Shown here piece after piece: positions 55,063 to 64,000 of a DNA stretch of 64,000 nt. Source of the stretch: Ochrobactrum teleogrylli (GTDB lineage: Bacteria; Pseudomonadota; Alphaproteobacteria; Rhizobiales; Rhizobiaceae); the NCBI RefSeq assembly GCF_006376685.1, contig NZ_VEWL01000001.1, forward strand, positions 62,001 through 126,000, in the 5' to 3' direction. Each line of letters begins with the position of its first letter. Position 1 is the stretch's first letter. The notes beneath the pieces are model-generated. The model did no database searches and was not told the origin of the DNA. It saw only the letters and a list, made by a program, of their open reading frames with translations. A program made the position numbers and the translations under genes.

Positions 55063-56454
55063 TCACTCAGGCGCAATCATGCGCTCCGCCCGGACGAGCC
55101 GGTCGTAGTCTTCGGCGCTCACAAGCCCGCTCGCCAACGCTTCTTCGCGCAGGGTCGTGCCGTTCTTATGCGCGGTTTTGGCGATCTTCGCTGCACCGTC
55201 ATAGCCGATGGCCGGCGCCAGCGCGGTCACCAGCATCAGCGAACGGTCCAGCAATTCCTTGATGCGGGTTTCATTGGCTTCGATGCCGTCCACGCAATGA
55301 TCGGCGAAAGAGACCATCGCATCGCTGAGCAGGCGGATCGATTGCAGGACGTTATAGGCGATGACCGGCTTGAAGACGTTCAGTTCGAAATGGCCCTGGC
55401 TCGCGGCGACAGTCACGGCGGTCTGGTTGCCAAAGACCTGCGTTGCCACCATGGTCATGGCCTCCGCCTGTGTCGGGTTCACCTTGCCGGGCATGATGGA
55501 CGAGCCCGGCTCGTTTTCCGGCAAGGACAATTCGCCAAGGCCGGAGCGCGGGCCGGAACCCAGGAAGCGGATATCATTGGCGATCTTGAACAGATCAGCC
55601 GCCAGCGCGTTCAGGCTGCCATGGAAGTTGAGAACCGCGCCATGGCTCGCCAGCGCTTCAAACTTGTTCGGCGCGGTCTTGAACGACAGGCCGGTGATTT
55701 CGCTGACCGCATCGGCAAAACCGGTGTCGAAGCCAATCGGCGCATTGAGGCCTGTGCCCACCGCCGTGCCGCCCTGTGCAAGCAGGAAAACATCGGCCAG
55801 CGATTGCTCGATACGATGACGCGCATATTCAAGCGCTGCGCGATAGCCGGAAAATTCCTGCCCAAGCGTGACGGGCGTTGCATCCTGCGTATGGGTGCGT
55901 CCGATCTTGATGATGTCCCTGAAGGCGTCTTCCTTGGCTTTGAGCGCCTTGGTCAGATGCTCCAGCGCCGGGTAAAGGCGGTTGACCGCTTCAACCGCCG
56001 TGGCGATGTGGATCGCTGTCGGGAAACTGTCATTGGACGACTGGCTCATATTGACGTGGTCGTTCGGATGAACGGGCTTCTTGGAACCTTTTTCGCCGCC
56101 AAGCAGTTCGATGGCGCGATTGGAGATCACTTCATTGGCGTTCATGTTCGACTGCGTGCCGGAACCGGTCTGCCAGACGACGAGCGGAAAATGATCGTCA
56201 AGCTTGCCTTCGATTACTTCGGAAGCTGCAACCGCGATGACCTGACCGAGAACCGGATCAAGTTTGCCGAGCGCAATATTGGTTTCCGCTGCGGCGCGTT
56301 TCACAACGCCCAGAGCATGGACGAGCGGCAGGGGCATGCGCTCGCCGCCGATCTTGAAATTCTGCAAGGAGCGCTGCGTCTGCGCGCCCCAATAGCGGTC
56401 GGCGGGAACATCGATCGGTCCGAAAGTATCTGTTTCGGTACGCGTGGCGGTCAT
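55063..56454 (-). CDS. fumC: Fumarate hydratase class II, 463 aa
   Basis: Fumarate to L-malate in the TCA cycle, iron-independent homotetramer. Signatures: [63 protein letters not shown], and the catalytic [13 protein letters not shown] loop. Length usual. Ribosome site weak. Single gene. Confidence 0.95.
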   Translation of the reverse strand: MTATRTETDTFGPIDVPADRYWGAQTQRSLQNFKIGGERMPLPLVHALGVVKRAAAETNIALGKLDPVLGQVIAVAASEVIEGKLDDHFPLVVWQTGSGTQSNMNANEVISNRAIELLGGEKGSKKPVHPNDHVNMSQSSNDSFPTAIHIATAVEAVNRLYPALEHLTKALKAKEDAFRDIIKIGRTHTQDATPVTLGQEFSGYRAALEYARHRIEQSLADVFLLAQGGTAVGTGLNAPIGFDTGFADAVSEITGLSFKTAPNKFEALASHGAVLNFHGSLNALAADLFKIANDIRFLGSGPRSGLGELSLPENEPGSSIMPGKVNPTQAEAMTMVATQVFGNQTAVTVAASQGHFELNVFKPVIAYNVLQSIRLLSDAMVSFADHCVDGIEANETRIKELLDRSLMLVTALAPAIGYDGAAKIAKTAHKNGTTLREEALASGLVSAEDYDRLVRAERMIAPE

Positions 56455-56613
56455 TTCATGTCTCCGGCTAGCTTTCAGCCCGCAACCGGGCGTCTATGGC
56501 AATGAATATAGCACTACCGAGGGATTGGTAGCTCCGTATTTCCCTTACGTCGCTATTTGACAAAATATGATTATGAAATTCAACTTTATTTGAGCGGAAA
56601 ATTTCCGCGTTCT

Positions 56614-56874
56614 TCAGTTGTCTTCATTATCGTCGTCGCCGCCCTCGGTTTCGGAGATCCACGCGGTCGGTTCGATCTTGCGCTGGGTCTTGCTGTCGGT
56701 GAAGGTCCACCAGCCGGTATCGGTCTCGTCCCACTGACCCCCGCCAGCGTTCAATTGCGCCAGCGAACGATATTGCGCGATGGATTCATTCCGCTGGTCG
56801 TCTTCGTCGGTCCAGACGACCGTAATCTTGCGACCATCCTTGGGTGCAGTGTCGATAGGCAATTCTTTGCGCAT
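56614..56874 (-). CDS. Small acidic protein of unknown function, 86 aa
   Basis: Begins MRKELPIDTAPKDGRKITVV and has WTDEDDQRNESIAQYRSL and GQWDETDTGWWTFT, ending in a run of acidic residues (GGDDDNEDN). The APKDG-x(n)-W pattern occurs in small conserved proteins of Rhizobiales and phages of unknown role. AGAGGACGG lies before the ATG. Soluble. Confidence 0.65.
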   Translation of the reverse strand: MRKELPIDTAPKDGRKITVVWTDEDDQRNESIAQYRSLAQLNAGGGQWDETDTGWWTFTDSKTQRKIEPTAWISETEGGDDDNEDN

Positions 56875-57310
56875 GAGATTTTCCGTCCTCTTTCCGTTGC
56901 GATAACGATAGGGCAAAATCGGCGGGAGGCAAGTTGAAGCGCGTCGGGCCAGAGCACGGACGGGCCTGCATTCGCAAATACGCACAAAAATGTGGTCGCC
57001 GGAAATCTGTGAAAGACACGTCTGAAAGTGGAAAGGCAGGCCGAAGCCTGCCTTTCCTGTCGCCTGAGACAGGACTTCCGGGGTGCGGGGGCAAACTGGA
57101 AGTCCATCTCATTTCAACCGGATTGACCACGAATGGTTGCCTCAAGTCAATGAGAACTTTCTAAAATAGAATTTTATCTTGGGCAAAGGGGGCGAACGGT
57201 AAATTTTTTATAAATCACAGATGGTTACGCTGCGTAACAGAAAGGCGCTCAGTGGTCGCGATCCCGCATCGGAGCGGGTGCATAATTGGGCGCATCAGTC
57301 CTTTAGGCAT
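56875..57310. other. Non-coding region with paired strong hairpins
   Basis: 436 bases. A 76-codon open frame on the plus strand is not convincing because it spans perfect hairpins. See 57030-57104 for structure; the stretch 57160-57220 is AT-rich, and GTTACG-CTG-CGTAAC lies at 57224-57238. Confidence 0.5.
57028..57115 (-). ncRNA. Candidate structured small RNA (two hairpins)
   Basis: On the minus strand a possible promoter TTGACT (57150-57145) is followed by a hairpin with GGACTTCC/GGAAGTCC arms (57104-57071) and one with 12-bp stem and C(UUCG)G loop (57057-57030). No T-run follows the second, and the -10 (GTCAAT) is weak, so this is a candidate only. Confidence 0.3.
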
Positions 57311-57339
57311 AAAAAAACCTCCGGTCGAAACCGGAGGTT
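57311..57339 (-). terminator. Terminator of the groESL operon
   Basis: AACCTCCGGT pairs with ACCGGAGGTT around CGAA; read on the minus strand it has a TTCG loop and is followed by TTTTTTT. Confidence 0.9.
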
Positions 57340-57351
57340 CTCTTTAAAGTA

Positions 57352-57389
57352 GTGCTTTATGGACTTGCTTGAAGTCCATGCCGCCACCC
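57352..57389 (-). repeat. Duplicate of the groEL stop-codon hairpin
   Basis: Repeats 57427-57461 (GTGCTTTATGGA-(C/T)-TT ... CCATGCCGCC) but with a C-G pair where the other copy has T-A in the stem, so the hairpin is kept. Located in the groEL 3' untranslated region. Confidence 0.6.
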
Positions 57390-57406
57390 GCGCCGCTTTG
57401 CGGCGC
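57390..57406 (-). other. GC hairpin in the groEL 3' untranslated region
   Basis: GCGCCGC-TTT-GCGGCGC, perfect 7-bp stem, between the two copies of the stop-codon hairpin. Confidence 0.6.
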
Positions 57407-57442
57407 AGGCTTATCCACTCATGGGCGTGCTTTATGGATTTC

Positions 57443-59107
<1,665 letters not shown>

Positions 59108-59121
59108 TCAGGTATGGTGAA

Positions 59122-59214
59122 TTGGTTTTGAGGCAGGAGCGAAACCGCTCTGTCTCTTTGTTTTTAAGCATTATCCTACGCAAAACCGCTTCGCACTTTT
59201 GCTGGAAATGCTCC
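59122..59214 (-). repeat. Degenerate Bru-RS-type repeat between groES and groEL
   Basis: Read on the minus strand, GGAGCATTTCCAGCAAAAGT and the following GCGAAGCGGTTTTGCGT match the start of the repeat at 20439; the second half has drifted (AGAGCGGTTTCG...CAAAA) and lost its closing arm. Confidence 0.65.
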
Positions 59215-59226
59215 GGGCTAAATGAA

Positions 59227-59523
59227 TTAGCCGACGATACCCAAAATGTCGGATTCCTTCATGATCAGCAGGTCTTCGCCGCCAATCTTGACTTCCGTGC
59301 CCGACCACTTGCCGAACAGAACGCGGTCGCCAGCCTTGACGTCCAGCGGAACGAGCTTGCCAGCTTCGTCACGAGCGCCGGCGCCAGCAGCGACGACTTC
59401 GCCTTCCTGCGGCTTTTCCTTAGCGGAATCAGGGATAATGATCCCGCCAGCGGTCTTTGCTTCCGATTCAACGCGACGAACGACGACGCGGTCATGAAGC
59501 GGGCGGAACTTGATATCAGCCAT
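59227..59523 (-). CDS. groES: Co-chaperonin GroES, 98 aa
   Basis: Lid of the GroEL chamber. [20 protein letters not shown], the mobile loop [50 protein letters not shown] at 59523 (AAGGG upstream); the frame runs on further but the family starts here. First gene of the groESL operon, 63 bases after the CIRCE element. Confidence 0.98.
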   Translation of the reverse strand: MADIKFRPLHDRVVVRRVESEAKTAGGIIIPDSAKEKPQEGEVVAAGAGARDEAGKLVPLDVKAGDRVLFGKWSGTEVKIGGEDLLIMKESDILGIVG

Positions 59524-59585
59524 GGTATAACCCTTGGTGTTATAGACGTTGAACCCTGTTATGCGGATCAAGCCGATCCGCGCTG

Positions 59586-59612
59586 TTAGCACTCTCTCTT
59601 CCAGAGTGCTAA
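59586..59612 (-). promoter_or_regulatory. CIRCE operator (HrcA site) of groESL
   Basis: TTAGCACTC - nine bases - GAGTGCTAA, a perfect match to the CIRCE consensus. HrcA repressor itself is not encoded in the window. Confidence 0.96.
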
Positions 59613-59622
59613 CGTGCCTTTG

Positions 59623-59651
59623 AGATAGAGGCCGTATCTTTTCTTGTCAAG
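59623..59651 (-). promoter_or_regulatory. groESL promoter, RpoH-like
   Basis: On the minus strand CTTGAC (59651-59646), 17 bases, CTATCT (59628-59623), just upstream of CIRCE. The CTTGAC plus C-rich approach to the -10 resembles alphaproteobacterial heat-shock promoters; a housekeeping promoter would also fit. Confidence 0.7.
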
Positions 59652-59773
59652 ATTGCCTGAAAAATTTGACAGGCGAATGATGGTTAATTTGCACCGTTCG
59701 CGAAGGGATCAGGCGGCCCAACATGCGGAGCGCCGGGTGGCCCGCTCCGCATATGGTGGTTCGGATTGCAGGA

Positions 59774-61678
59774 TCAACCCGCGATGCGCAGGTTTGACAG
59801 CTCATCGCCGATCTGACGGAAGGTTTCGGCCAGTTCGCCGCCCGTGGTGTTCCAGAACAGTTTCGCTGGCTTGCCGCCGTCGAGGCGAACACGGGAATCG
59901 GACGAGCAGGTTTTTAGCAGCTCCATCTGGGCTTTTTCGTCCGTCTTGCTGCTGTTCAGGTCCACCGCGACGGTCATAATGATGATGTTGGCATTTTTCG
60001 CGTTGTTGCAAAGCGTGGCAAAGCGGGCATTCATCGCTTTGGTGTAGACGCCGTTATCTTGCGAAACGGACACGCCGCTTTCCTGAAATAGCCGGGTCTG
60101 GCTGTAGCCCTTCGTGGTGCGGCTCGTATAGCCATGCGCCGAATAGTAGGACAGATTGCTGGCCTTATCCCTGTTCGATCCTGCTAGCGAATTATAGGTG
60201 TAGTAGGTATTAGCGCCGTCGGTGAGCACGATGACGACCTTGTCGTTGCCGCGGTCGGTCGACGGGCGACCCTCCGTAAAGGGTGCACCCTGGACGAGCG
60301 TGCGCCACCCCCAAGCCATGCCTTCGGGCACATTCGTGCCGCCATTCGGTTGCATGGCCTTGATGGCCGTCTTGATCGTGGCCTTACCCGCATCGTTGGT
60401 GATATCAGTCAGGCGCGTGATGGCTGTGGTAGTACAGCTGTAATTCGGGCCACCGCCATCAGAACGCTTCGACAGCACGTTGTTCAGATAATATTTCTTG
60501 AGGTCCTTCTGGCGGGCCGCGCCGCTCAATTTCAAATCGTCCGTCCACCAGCTGTTCAGCGTAAGATTCGTCGGGTTGTTTTTCGAATCGACATCGTAAT
60601 ACTCCGCCGGACCAAACATCGGCACAAACAGGGTTTCCGGTTTGCTCTCGGTTGGGGGCGTCACGTCCAGCGCCAATGCTCCGGGACGCGCCTCGACACA
60701 TCCCGCCCATGGAATCCAGGAGGCGGACGAACGCTTTGCAAGATCGGCATAGAGCGCGGCGCGGGAAAATGCCTTGTTGTTGTCCGTGCCCCAGCCGCTG
60801 CCCGATTTGAAGTAAAGGCCGCTGCCTTTCGGGTTTTCGATGATGCTGCGCGTATTATCGATCTCAACAGGCAGGGTGAAGTTTTCGAGGTTGACCGGGG
60901 AGGTCCCGCTTGGGTCCATCCATGTTTCTTTAAGATAGTTCGGCCCGACATTGACCGATCCGGCAAAAGGTACGAGCGAAAACTGTATCGGCTTTTCAAC
61001 ACGCGTAATCAGCGCCGATTGTGCAGCCATGGTGTCGACAAGCTGCGTTGCGGCATCTTTAAGCAACTGCAGACGTTGCTTGTTCGAACCTGCGCCGGTG
61101 TCATTCATCGAGCCTGAATTATCGAGCACAAGCGCCACTTCGACGGTGTTCTTCAACCGCACGAAGGAACTCATCGCATATTGCTTGTTGTCCCAATCGT
61201 CAGCCGAATTGGTCAGCTGGGCTGCGATGGAACCAAACAGCGATGGATATCGGAAGCTTGCGGTGGCCTCGATCTGCTGGTCATCGTTCGATGTTCGAGG
61301 AAAGTTGATGGCAAAGGCGACGCGGTCTGCGGCAAGGGCGGTCAGGTTCACATTGAAGACCTTGCCGCCATAGGCCTGCATGTCGGCCTCGCTCGCGCCG
61401 GTCGAAAAGCGCTTGCCGACCGCCAGCGCCGCAGCGTCAAGCGCGGCCTGCACGTTGTTGCGGGTGCGCATGAGATTGGTCGCATCGATCGCGACCATAC
61501 CGACAAGGAGCAGCGGCACCAGCAATATGGCGGTGATCATCGCGAAATTGCCACGCTCATCCCCGCGAAACCGGTTTGCTCTTTCGGCAAGGCGTCCGCA
61601 ATTGGCCTTGCGCGCAAAGCCGGTCACACAGGCAGCGCATAGCCGCCTTGCTGGTCCGCTCCAGTTATTCAAATCCAC
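59774..61678 (-). CDS. TadG-like pilus-assembly protein with VWA domain, 634 aa
   Basis: N-terminal TadE/TadG-type membrane segment (DERGNFAMITAILLVPLLLV, about 40-62) after a basic cytoplasmic leader, then a long extracytoplasmic part with a von Willebrand A domain: MIDAS motif D186-x-S-x-S in LVLDNSGS, later VPEGMAWGWRTL and VIVLTDGANTYY. Such proteins accompany Flp/Tad pili or act alone on the envelope. No other tad genes are near. GTG start with poor ribosome site; the true start could lie a little downstream, before the membrane segment. Confidence 0.82.
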   Translation of the reverse strand: MDLNNWSGPARRLCAACVTGFARKANCGRLAERANRFRGDERGNFAMITAILLVPLLLVGMVAIDATNLMRTRNNVQAALDAAALAVGKRFSTGASEADMQAYGGKVFNVNLTALAADRVAFAINFPRTSNDDQQIEATASFRYPSLFGSIAAQLTNSADDWDNKQYAMSSFVRLKNTVEVALVLDNSGSMNDTGAGSNKQRLQLLKDAATQLVDTMAAQSALITRVEKPIQFSLVPFAGSVNVGPNYLKETWMDPSGTSPVNLENFTLPVEIDNTRSIIENPKGSGLYFKSGSGWGTDNNKAFSRAALYADLAKRSSASWIPWAGCVEARPGALALDVTPPTESKPETLFVPMFGPAEYYDVDSKNNPTNLTLNSWWTDDLKLSGAARQKDLKKYYLNNVLSKRSDGGGPNYSCTTTAITRLTDITNDAGKATIKTAIKAMQPNGGTNVPEGMAWGWRTLVQGAPFTEGRPSTDRGNDKVVIVLTDGANTYYTYNSLAGSNRDKASNLSYYSAHGYTSRTTKGYSQTRLFQESGVSVSQDNGVYTKAMNARFATLCNNAKNANIIIMTVAVDLNSSKTDEKAQMELLKTCSSDSRVRLDGGKPAKLFWNTTGGELAETFRQIGDELSNLRIAG

Positions 61679-61959
61679 GCCCGCCCGAAAGGTTGTGTTG
61701 CTTTTTGTTAAACCGAAAGGTTGTGCGCTGTTCCTAGCAGCATCTTTCTAACAGTCGGTCACGAAGCGCGGTAAATGATCGGTGAATCTGCCAGTAAGCT
61801 TATTAAGTCTTTCCTGATGGGGTGTTTAGACGCGGCGCTTTCTCGGCTTATTGGCGGTAAAGCTCGTGACAGTTTTGATCGGCTGCGTTAGATGGAGCCC
61901 ATGCAGCGCAGATAAGCGGGCATTGCTCGCCTCAGAAATGGAATATCAAGAGGAAGACT

Positions 61960-62808
61960 ATGAAGCAGCTTGAAAGCCTCGATGACCTGGCCGGCCAGTA
62001 TGACGTGTTCTTCTGCGACGTCTGGGGCGTGGTGCATAATGGCGTTGCTGCACATCCGGCTGCTGTCGATGCGCTGAAGCGCGCCCGCGCCAGAGGCGTC
62101 ACGGTCATTCTCGTCACAAATTCTCCGCGCCCGCATCCGGGTGTCGAAGCGCAGCTGGAAATGCTGGGCGTGCCTGCGGATACCTATGACCGTGTCGTCA
62201 CCTCCGGCGATGTGACCCGCGATCTGATCGCCGAAGGTCCGCGCAAGGTTCTGCATATCGGTCGTGAGAACGAATTGTCGATCTATGATGGGCTGGATGT
62301 GGAGCTGGTGGAAGAATTCGAGGCCGATGGTGTCGTTTGCACCGGTCTTGCCGATGACGATGTGGAAACGCCTGCCGATTACGCCGATCTGCTGCAGCGT
62401 CTGCGTTCGCGCAATCTGCCTTTCATCTGCGCCAATCCCGACATCATGGTCGAGCGCGGTCCGCGTCTTGTCTGGTGTGCAGGCGCTCTTGCGCGCGATT
62501 ACGGCCAGCTGGGCGGGCGCACGTTGATCGCCGGCAAGCCGCATCGCCCGATCTACGAGGCGGCGCTCCATGCGGCGGAAGAAATTCGCGGCGGAGCCGT
62601 CGACAAAAGCCGTATTCTCGGCATTGGCGACGGTGTGCTGACCGATGTGAAGGGCGCTGCCGGTTTCGGTCTCGATGTGCTCTATATTTCGGGCGGCGTG
62701 CACGCTGCCGATTATGCGGATAACGGGGCCGTCGATCTTGAGAAGATGGAAGCGTTTCTGGAGAAACACGGCCATCGCCCGGTCGCCTCGCTTTATGCAC
62801 TCGTCTGA
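61960..62808 (+). CDS. HAD-superfamily hydrolase of the TIGR01459 type, 282 aa
   Basis: NagD-like class IIA HAD phosphatase: motif I DVFFCDVWGVVHNG, VTVILVTNSPRP (motif II), and late GIGDGVLTDVKGAAGFGLDVLYI (motif IV). This alphaproteobacterial type is commonly next to ribF, as here (42 bases upstream), hinting at flavin or nucleotide phosphate turnover, but the substrate is unknown. AGAGGAAG before the ATG. Confidence 0.9.
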   Translation: MKQLESLDDLAGQYDVFFCDVWGVVHNGVAAHPAAVDALKRARARGVTVILVTNSPRPHPGVEAQLEMLGVPADTYDRVVTSGDVTRDLIAEGPRKVLHIGRENELSIYDGLDVELVEEFEADGVVCTGLADDDVETPADYADLLQRLRSRNLPFICANPDIMVERGPRLVWCAGALARDYGQLGGRTLIAGKPHRPIYEAALHAAEEIRGGAVDKSRILGIGDGVLTDVKGAAGFGLDVLYISGGVHAADYADNGAVDLEKMEAFLEKHGHRPVASLYALV

Positions 62809-62850
62809 TCAGCAAGCCCCGATATAAGCCAGTCAAGACTCAGGCACACC

Positions 62851-63840
62851 ATGACGAACTCTGATTTCCAACGCCTTTCGGGAACCGACACCCTGCCGGA
62901 GCGCCTGCGCAATTGCGTGGTGGCCATCGGCAATTTCGATGGCGTTCATCGCGGACATCAGGCCGTGCTCGAGCGGGCGCTGGAAATCGCGGCCAAGGAA
63001 AATCTGCCTGCGGTCGTGCTGACATTCGAGCCGCATCCGCGCAGCTTCTTCAAGCCGGACGAGCCGATCGACCGCCTCACCGATGCGCGTGAAAAGGCAT
63101 CGATCCTGCGGCATATGGGCTTCCATGCGGTGGTGGAACAGCCTTTTACCGCTGAATTCTCCAGCCAGTCGGCGGAGGATTTCGTGCAGCATATACTGGT
63201 CGAAAAGCTTCATGCCAGCCGTGTCGTGACTGGCTATGATTTCCATTTCGGAAAAGGTCGGCGCGGCACGCCGGAATTTCTCCTGCAGGCAGGCGAGGGC
63301 GCTGGTTTCCACGTGACGCTGGTCGATGCCTTTACCGATGAGGGCGACAATCTCGTTTCGTCCACGCGGGTTCGCAATCTGCTTTGCGACGGCGATGTTG
63401 CCGGAGCGGCAGGTTTGCTCGGCTATCGCTATGCCGTTTGCGGCGAAGTCATCCACGGCAAGAAGCTTGGACGCACGCTGGGCTTCCCCACGGCCAATAT
63501 GCAGGTCAGCGCCCAGACCAGCTTGAAACATGGCATCTATGCCGTCCGCTTCCGCAGGCAGGATGGCAGTCTGCATGACGGCGTCGCCAGTTTTGGTCGC
63601 CGCCCGACGGTGGATAGCGACGGTAAGCCGCTTCTTGAAACATTCCTGTTCGACTTCTCCGGCGATCTCTACGGCGAAGACGCCTGCGTTTCGTTCTTCG
63701 GCTTTTTGCGGGGTGAAGTGAAGTTCGACGGGCTGGACGCGCTGATCGTGCAGATGAAGCGCGATGAAGAAGAGGCCCGCGCCTTGCTGGCCGGCGCGCG
63801 CCCGCTTTCAGAGCTGGATCGCGCTCTTTCTTTCGAGTGA
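62851..63840 (+). CDS. ribF: Bifunctional riboflavin kinase/FAD synthetase, 329 aa
   Basis: Makes FMN and FAD from riboflavin. N-terminal nucleotidyltransferase (VVAIGNFDGVHRGHQAVLERAL, about 27-48; GYDFHFGKGRRGTPEFL) and C-terminal kinase (GEVIHGKKLGRTLGFPTANM, about 200-219; VDSDGKPLLETFLFDFSGDLYGE). Length usual. Second gene after the HAD hydrolase. Confidence 0.95.
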   Translation: MTNSDFQRLSGTDTLPERLRNCVVAIGNFDGVHRGHQAVLERALEIAAKENLPAVVLTFEPHPRSFFKPDEPIDRLTDAREKASILRHMGFHAVVEQPFTAEFSSQSAEDFVQHILVEKLHASRVVTGYDFHFGKGRRGTPEFLLQAGEGAGFHVTLVDAFTDEGDNLVSSTRVRNLLCDGDVAGAAGLLGYRYAVCGEVIHGKKLGRTLGFPTANMQVSAQTSLKHGIYAVRFRRQDGSLHDGVASFGRRPTVDSDGKPLLETFLFDFSGDLYGEDACVSFFGFLRGEVKFDGLDALIVQMKRDEEEARALLAGARPLSELDRALSFE

Positions 63841-63953
63841 ATTGTAAAGAGCTATTTTTCTACCTAAGATTTAAGTTAAATTTTACGTATTTCGGTCAGA
63901 GAGTGTTAAACACCTTGCGCATTTTCGAGGTGCTGTTTGTCGGAGATCTTGTT

Positions 63954-64000
63954 TTGCGTATTCTCTCACTGGCCCTCGTTGCAGGCACTCTCATTCCCTT
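63954..64000 (+). CDS. Start of a secreted or membrane protein, cut by the window edge
   Basis: TTG start, GGAGAT six bases upstream, coding for MRILSLALVAGTLIP, a typical signal-peptide start. Only 15 codons are visible, product unknown. Confidence 0.4.
   Translation, partial: MRILSLALVAGTLIP

Overview
The window reads as a chromosomal segment of an alphaproteobacterium of the Brucella/Ochrobactrum group. Grounds are a GluP-type sugar transporter very close to the Brucella protein as I remember it, two about 103-bp palindromic repeats of the Bru-RS type plus a decayed copy, many rhizobial short palindromes, a short HisG with a HisZ partner, a CIRCE-controlled groESL operon, and moderately GC-rich coding sequence. 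The species assignment is inference; no database was consulted. The set of genes on the right (hisS-hisZ-hisG, gluP, fumC, groESL, ribF) resembles the second chromosome of Brucella as I recall it. No prophage, insertion sequence, CRISPR array or rRNA operon is visible.

Layout. 0-10 kb is accessory: a secreted autotransporter, then a minus-strand set of exported glycosidases (Tat-exported GH1, Sec-exported GH2, outer-membrane SphA-like barrel) with a divergent AraC-type regulator; its non-coding parts are AT-rich. 10-13 kb: an SsuD-like sulfonate monooxygenase coupled to an FAD/NAD(P)-binding protein. 13-20 kb: a LacI regulator, a 20-bp perfect palindrome, a sugar ABC importer (binding protein, ATPase, permease), an SDR and a D-ribulokinase-type FGGY kinase, best read as a ribitol or related pentitol catabolic operon. 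20-24 kb: an FkbM methyltransferase, a GGDEF-EAL enzyme and, in the same operon, a cysteine-free sulfite-oxidase-like periplasmic protein. 24-26 kb: small proteins and tRNA-Gln(CTG).

26-32 kb: LysR/DUF1127 divergent pair, xseA, an L,D-transpeptidase, gshA and rsmE. 32-36 kb: MarR regulator with an aromatic-acid type efflux operon (FUSC, DUF1656, HlyD). 36-40 kb: amidotransferase, a 45-residue membrane protein, Ser/Thr-type phosphatase, GntR and LysR regulators. 40-45 kb: glycolate oxidase glcDEF behind a 27-bp inverted repeat, then an Lrp regulator. 45-49 kb: DUF2000, aldo/keto reductase, a second L,D-transpeptidase, 3-methyladenine glycosylase and a LysE exporter. 49-54 kb: hisS-hisZ-hisG and gluP. 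54-60 kb: DoxX, fumC and groES-groEL with an elaborately structured 3' UTR. 60-64 kb: a TadG-like VWA protein, a HAD hydrolase, ribF and the start of a secreted protein cut by the window edge.

The observations I rate highest are the c-di-GMP enzyme paired with a cofactor-less looking sulfite-oxidase fold, the duplicated hairpin at the groEL stop codon whose two copies differ by a compensatory base-pair change, the pentitol operon with its operator, and the palindrome upstream of glcDEF.
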